The notes below the pieces were generated by a model that did no database searches, had not been told where the DNA came from, and saw only the letters and a program-made list of their open reading frames with translations. The translations under genes were made by a program, and so were the position numbers. Positions 57,601 to 64,000 of a stretch of DNA of 64,000 nucleotides are shown here, piece after piece. Every line of letters begins with the position of its first letter. Within the stretch, counting starts at the first letter, position 1. Source of the DNA: Symsagittifera roscoffensis (lineage: Eukaryota > Xenacoelomorpha > Acoela > Convolutidae); contig NC_087064.1 in the NCBI RefSeq assembly GCF_963678635.1, positions 45,679,346-45,743,345 on the forward strand, given 5' to 3'.

Positions 57601-60027
57601 TTGCGCCCTTTGCACAATCGTATTTGCAGAGTGCTATTTACATCACTTCCAGCAGATGGCTTTGAATGGAACTCAAAAAGTGCATTTATACCTAAGTGCA
57701 TCAATATTTTAGATTTTTTCCTGAAAAAAAAAAATCAGCGAAACCTATAAGAGTCTTCACTACGTTCATTACTCTTAAAAACAAATGACCTTAAATCTCT
57801 TTAAATTTCAAAATCAGTTTGCAATGAACAATTTTTGTTAAAAATAACCCAACTTGAGAGAATTGGATCAAAAGGTAAAATTTATATTCTGCATTCTGCT
57901 GGGAAATTTATAAATTAAATTCCACTTTCAAAACTAGAAACGTTTTTTCGCGCCATTTCTATGTTCGTTTTGGAGAGTGCTATTCACGTCACTTCCAGCA
58001 GATGCAGTTGAATTGAACTCAAAAAGTGCATATAAACCTAAGTTCCTCAATATTTTTAGACTTTTTAATGAAAAAAAAATCAAAAGAAAAAAATCAGTAA
58101 GACCTATATTACTCTTAAAATCAAAGGACCTTAAATCTCTTTATATTTCAAAATCAATTTGGTATGCACACTTTTTGTTAAAAAAACCAAAATTGAAAAA
58201 ATTGGATCAATAGGTTAAGTTTATATTCGCTGGGGAATCTTAAATAAAATTCCAATTTTAAAACTAGAAACGTCTTTTCACGCCATTTCTATGTTCGTTT
58301 TGGAGAATGCTATTTACGTCCTTTTCAGCTCTAATGAATTACAATTGAACTCAAAAAGTGCAGATATACCTTAGTGCATTCCTAAATGCACCAATATATA
58401 TGATTGCACAACTGTAAATATTGAAAACTTCTCCTGAAAAAAAAAATCAAAAAAAATCAACAGGTTCTATATAAGAGTCTTCGATACGTTAATTACTCTT
58501 ACAAAGAACATAATTAGAGAAAAATTGACCAATGGATTTTAAAAAATAAATTCCACTTTCGATACTAGAAATCGTTCACCTCTTGGTGCCCAACTTCCAT
58601 ATTTTTATTTGGAGAGTGCTATTTACAACACTTCCAGCGGATCGATTTTAATTGAACTCGAGAAGTGCATATATACCTAAGTGCATCAATATTTTAGAGT
58701 TTTTCCTGAAAAAAAAATCAAAAAAATCAGCAAGACCTATATTAGAGTCTTCACCACGTTATTTACTATTTAAAACAGATGCCCATTATTCTCTTTGAAC
58801 TTCTGGAACAATTTATGATAGGCGCTTTTTTGATATCATGAGCACAACTTGAGAAAACTGGACCAATGGAAATCTAAAGTAAATTACACTTTCAAAACTA
58901 GAAAACGTTCACGTTTTTTGCGCCCTTTGCACAATCGAATTTGCAGAGTGCTATTTACATCACTTCCAGCAGATGGATTTGAATTGAACTCAAAAAGTGC
59001 ATTTGTACCTAAGTGAATCAATATTTTAGACTTTTTCCTGAAGAAAAAAATTCAAAAAAAAAATCAGCAAGACCTATATCAGAGTCTTCACTGCGTTATT
59101 TACTCTTAAAAAGAGATGCCCAATAATCTCTTTGAAATTCCGGAACAATTTATGACCGGCGCTTTTTTGATAACATGAGCACAACTTAAGAAAACTGGAC
59201 CAATGGAAATCTAAAAAGTAAATTAGACTTTCAAAACTAGAAATCGTTCACGTTTTTTGCGCCCTTTGCACATTCGTATGTGCAGAGTGCTACTTACATC
59301 ACTTTCAGCAGATGGATTTTGATTGAACTCAAAAAGTGCATATATACCTAAGTTCCTCAATATTTTAGACTTTCTACTGAAAAAAAATCAAAAGAAAAAA
59401 ATCAGTAAGACCTATATTACTCTTAAAATCAAAGGACCTCAAATCTCTTTATGTTTCAAAATCAATTTGATATGCACACTTTTCGTTAAAAATAACCCAA
59501 CTTGAGAAAATTGGATCAATAGGTAAAGTTTATATTCCGCTGGGAAATAAATACACTAAATTCCACTTTCAAAACTAGAAACGTCTTTTCACGCCATTTC
59601 TATGTTCAATTTGGAGAATGCTATTTACGTCATTTTCAGCTAAAGAATTACAATTGAACTCAAAAAGTGCAGATATACCTTAGTGCATTCATAAATATAT
59701 GATTCAGCACCAATATATATGATTGCACAACTGTAAATATTGAAGACTTTTCCTGAAAAAAAAACAAACAAAAAATCAACAGGACCTACATAAGAGTCTT
59801 CGATACGTTAATTACTCATACAAGTAGATGCCCATTAATCTCTTTGAATTTCTGGAACAATTTATGATTGGCGCTTTTCTGATAACATGAACCCAATTAG
59901 AGAAAACTAGACCAACTAGACAAATTTTAAAAATTAAATTCCACTTTCGATAGTAGAAATCGTTCACCTTTTGGTGCCCAACTTCCATATTTTTATTTGA
60001 AGAGTGCTTTTTACATCATTTCCAGCA
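54612..60027 (+). repeat. 2.7 kb higher-order repeat, two complete copies
   Basis: Blocks starting at about 54612, 57320 and 60027 are nearly identical, with a constant offset of 2,706-2,709 bp at several landmarks, each containing a fixed series of type A and B monomers. The third copy diverges after about 0.7 kb. A different offset of about 2.1 kb then relates 61.4 kb to 63.5 kb. Confidence 0.88.
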
Positions 60028-63000
60028 GATGGATTTTAATTGAACTCGAAAAGTGCATATATACCTAAGTGCATCAAAATTTTAGACTTTTTCCTGAAAA
60101 AAAAAATCAAAAAAAATCAGCAAGACCTATTTTAGAGTCTTCACTACGTTATTTACTTTTTAAAACAGATGCCCATTAATCTCTTTGAACTTCTGGAACA
60201 ATTAATCATCGGCGCTTTTTTGATATCATGAGCACAACTTGAGAAAACTGGAACAATGGAAATCTAAAGTAAATAACATTTTCAAAACTAGAAATCGTTC
60301 ACGTTTTTTGCGCCCTTTGCACAATCGTATTTGCAGAGTGCTATTTACATCACTTCCAGCAGATGGCTTTGAATGGAACTCAAAAAGTGCATTTATACCT
60401 AAGTGCATCAATATTTTAGATTTTTTCCTGAAAAAAAAATCAGCGAAACCTATAAGAGTCTTCACTACGTTCATTACTCTTAAAAACAAATGACCTTAAA
60501 TCTCTTTAAATTTCAAAATCAGTTTGCAATGAACAATTTTTGTTAAAAATAACCCAACTTGAGAGAATTCGATCAAAAGGTAAAATTTATATTCTGCATT
60601 CTGCTGGGAAATCTATAAATTAAATTCCACTTTCAAAACTAGAAACGTTTTTTCGCGCCATTTCTATGTTCGTTTTGGAGAGTGCTATTCACGTCACTTT
60701 CAGCTAATGAATTTCAATTGAACTCAAAAAGTGCATATATACCTTAGTGCATTCATAAATGCGCCAATATATATGATTGCACATCTGTAAATATTGAGGA
60801 CTTTTCCTGAAAAAAAAAACAAAAAAATGAAGAGGACCTATCAAAGAGTCTTCGATACATTAATTACTCCTAAAAACAGATGCCCATTAATCTTTGAATT
60901 TCTCGAGAAATTTATGAGAGGCGCTTTTTTGATAACATGAACCCAATTACAGAAAACAGGACCGATAGAATTTAAAAATTAAATTCCACTTTCGAAACTA
61001 GAAATCGTTCACCTTTTGTTGCGCCACTTCCACATTTGTATTTGGAGAGTGCTATTTACGTCACTTTCAGCTAATGAATTTCAATTGAATTCAATAAATG
61101 CATCAATATATAAATGAATGCACATGTAAAGATTAGAGACTTTTCCAAAAAAAAGTTAAAATCAGCAAGACCTATATCAGAGTCTTCACTACGTTATTTA
61201 CTCTTAAAAAGAGATGCCCAATAATCTCTTTGAACTTCTGGAACAATTTATGATCGGCGCTTTTTTGATAACATGAGCACAACTTGAGAAAACTGGACAA
61301 TGGAAATCTAAAAAGTAAATTAGACTTTCAAAACTAGAAATCGTTCACGTTTTTTGCGCCTTTTGCACATTCGTATTTGCAGAGTGCTACTTACATCACT
61401 TTCAGCAGATGGATTATGATTGAACTCAAAAAGTGCATTAATACCTAAGTTCCTCAATCTTTTAGACTTTTTACTGAAAAAAAAATCAAAAGAAAAAAAG
61501 TCAGTAAGACCTATATTACTCTTAAAATCAAAGGAACTTAAATCTCTGTATATTTCAAAATCAATTTGGTATGCACACTTTTTGTTAAAAATAACCCAAC
61601 TTGAGAAAATTGGATCAATAGGTAAAGTTTATATTCCGCTAGGGAATCTATAAATTAAATTCCACTTTAAAAACTAGAAACGTCTTTTCACGTCATTTCT
61701 ATGTTCGTTATGGAGAATGCTATTTACGTCATTTTCAGGTAAAGAATTACAATTGAACTCAAAAAGTGCAGATATACCTTAGTGCATTCATAAATGCACC
61801 AATATATATGATTGCACAACTGTAAATATTGAAGACTTTTCCTGAAAAAAAAAACAAATAAAAATCAACAGGACCTATATAAGGGTCTGCGATACGTTAA
61901 TTACTCTTACAAGTAGATGCCCATTAATCTCTTTGAATTACTGGAACAATTTATGATTGGCGCTTTTTTGATAACATGAACCCAATTAGAGAAAACTGGA
62001 CCAATGGATTTTAAAAATTAAATTCCACTTTCGATAGTAGAAATCATTCACCTTTTGGTGCCCAACTTCCATATTTTTATTTGGAGAGTGCTATTTACAT
62101 CACTTCCAGCAGATGGATTTTAATTGAACTCGAAAAAAGCATATATATCTTAGTGCATCAATATTTTAGACTTTTTCCTGAAAAAAAAATCAAAAAAAAA
62201 TCAGCAAGACCTATATTAGAGTCTTCACTACGTTATTTACTTTTTAAAACAGATGCCCATTAATCTCTTTGAACTTCTGGAACACTTTATGATCGGCGCT
62301 TTTTTGATATCATGAGCACAACTTGAGAAAACTGGACCAATGGAAATCGAAAGTAAATTACACTTTCAAAACTAGAAATCGTTCACGTTTTTTGCGCCCT
62401 TTGCACAATCGTATTTGCAGAGTGCTATTTACATCACTTCCAGCAGATGGCTTTGAATTGAACTCAAAAAGTGCATTTATACCTAAGTGCATCAATATTT
62501 TAGGTTTTTTCCTGAAAAAAAAAAGAATTAAAAAAAATCAGCAAAACCTATAAGAGTCTTCACTACGTTCATTACTCTTAAAAACAAATGACCTTAAATC
62601 TCTTTAAATTTCAAAATCAGTTTGCTATGAACAATTTTTGTTGAAAAAACCCAACTTGAGAAAATTGGATCAAAAGGTAAAATTTATATTCTGCATTCTG
62701 CTGGGAATTCTATAAATTAAATTCCACTTTCAAAACTAAAAACGTTTTTTCGCGCCATTTCTAGGTTCGTTTTGGAGAGTGCTATTCACGTCACTTTCAG
62801 CTAATGAATTTCAATTGAACTCAAAAAGTGCATATATACCTTAGTGCATTCATAAATGCGCCAATATATATGATTGCACATCTGTAAATATTGAGGACTT
62901 TTCCTGAAAAAAAAAACAAAAAAAATGAACAGGACCTATCAAAGAGTCTTCAATACGTTAATTACTCCTCAAAAGAGATGCCCATTAATCTTTGAATTTC

Positions 63001-64000
63001 TCGAGCAATTTATGAGAGGCGCTTTTTTGATAACATGAACCCAATTACAGAAAACAGGACCGATAAGAATTTAAAAATTAAATTCCACTTTCGAAACTAG
63101 AAATCGTTCACCTTTTGATGCGCCACTTCCATATTTGTATTTGGAGAGTGCTATTTACGTCACTTTCAGCTAATGAATTTCAATTGAATTCAACAAATGC
63201 ATCAATATATATATATATATATATATGAATGCACATGTAAAGATGAGAGACTTTTCCAAAAAAAAAGTTAAAATCAGCAAAACCTATATCAGAGTCTTCA
63301 CTACGTTATTTACTCTTAAAAAGAGATGCCCAATAATCTCTTTGAACTTCTGGAACAATTTATGATCGGCGCTTTTTTGATAACATGAGCACAACTTGAG
63401 AAAACTGGACAATGGAAATCTAAAAAGTAAATTAGACTTTCAAAACTAGAAATCGTTCACGTTTTTTGCGCCTTTTGCACATTCGTATTTGCAGAGTGCT
63501 ACTAACATCACTTTCAGCAGATGGATTATGATTGAACTCAAAAAGTGCATTAATACCTAAGTTCCTCAATCTTTTAGACTTTTTACTGAAAAAAAAATCA
63601 AAAGAAAAAAAATCAGTAAGACCTATATTACTCTTAAAATCAAAGGAATTTAAATCTCTGTATATTTCAAAATCAATTTGGTATGCACACTTTTTGTTAA
63701 AAATAACCCAACTTGAGAAAATTGGATCAATAGGTAAAGTTTATATTCCGCTAGGGAATCTATAAATTAAATTCCACTTTAAAAACTAGAAACGTCTTTT
63801 CACGTCATTTCTATGTTCGTTATGGAGAATGCTATTTACGTCATTTTCAGGTAAAGAATTACAATTGAACTCAAAAAGTGCAGATATACCTTAGTGCATT
63901 CATAAATGCACCAATATATATGATTGCACAACTGTAAATATTGAAGACTTTTCCTGAAAAAAAAAACAAATAAAAATCAACAGGACCTATATAAGGGTCT

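Larger units (their letters stand above)
43192..64000 (+). repeat. Large satellite array of about 330-370 bp monomers
   Basis: About 60 monomers fill 20.8 kb to the window end. Type A monomers carry 'gaacaatttatgatcggcgc', 'gagaaaactggaccaatgg' and often 'cctatataagagtcttc'. Type B monomers carry 'aatttggtatgcacac', 'attggatcaataggtaaag' and 'ttatattccgctggga'. Both share 'cactttcaaaactagaaa', the 'gagtgctatttac.tcac' block and 'ttgaactcaaaaagtgca'. Many also have an inverted pair tgcattcata / tatgaatgca. The short 60-87 codon frames within it recur with the monomers and are not genes. Confidence 0.95.

Noticed and set aside
43192-64000. Satellite monomers as a snRNA or spliced-leader gene cluster
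   Set aside because: The TATA-like motif and 'cttccatatttttattt' block suggested this, but I find no Sm-site stem structure or conserved snRNA box.

Overview
The window is nuclear DNA from an AT-rich eukaryote, most likely an animal. Its genes are split by GT-AG introns. It encodes a TFIID histone-fold subunit (TAF9) and a DEDD-family poly(A) ribonuclease (PARN), and it carries a Ty3/gypsy-type LTR element, LINE remnants, Tc1/mariner-like fold-back MITEs and three tandem-repeat arrays. The sequence alone does not support a species name. All recognised host genes lie on the minus strand.

Layout. (1) About 0.65-16.0 kb: a gene for a NERD-type nuclease domain joined to a superfamily-1 helicase. 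It is modelled as four exons whose phases agree. Its 11.2 kb last intron (840-12032) is filled by an array of about 714-720 bp units. Each unit contains a decayed copy of part of the gene's own exon 3, so the array appears to have grown from the gene that contains it. (2) 16.0-20.8 kb: gene-poor sequence with relics of the same repeat and one isolated monomer of the satellite that fills the right end of the window. (3) 20.8-30.7 kb: TAF9 in two exons. Its 9.0 kb intron is almost entirely one 8,537 bp LTR element in the same orientation, with by-eye identical 410 bp LTRs and a GAAT target duplication. The element keeps a 1,473-codon gag-protease frame but has lost reverse transcriptase, RNase H and integrase. 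(4) 30.7-32.6 kb: spacer with a LINE reverse-transcriptase relic. (5) 32.6-38.0 kb: PARN in four exons with all five DEDDh catalytic residues. A MITE sits in intron 3 and a LINE endonuclease relic in intron 2. (6) 38.06-40.36 kb: twelve units of an about 186 bp repeat just upstream of the PARN start. (7) 40.4-43.2 kb: a GC-rich hairpin, an orphan terminal exon and a second MITE. (8) 43.2-64.0 kb: a satellite of about 330-370 bp monomers in two interleaved types with 2.7 kb and 2.1 kb higher-order repeats, running off the right edge.

PARN (mRNA deadenylation) and TAF9 (Pol II initiation) are housekeeping genes. The NERD-helicase has a nucleic-acid-processing architecture familiar from prokaryotes. 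The genes show no operon-like spacing. The main theme is how repeats colonise introns: a self-derived satellite in one gene, a young non-autonomous retroelement in another, and MITE and LINE debris in a third. All gene models rest on reading-frame and splice-phase logic; no transcripts or database searches were available.
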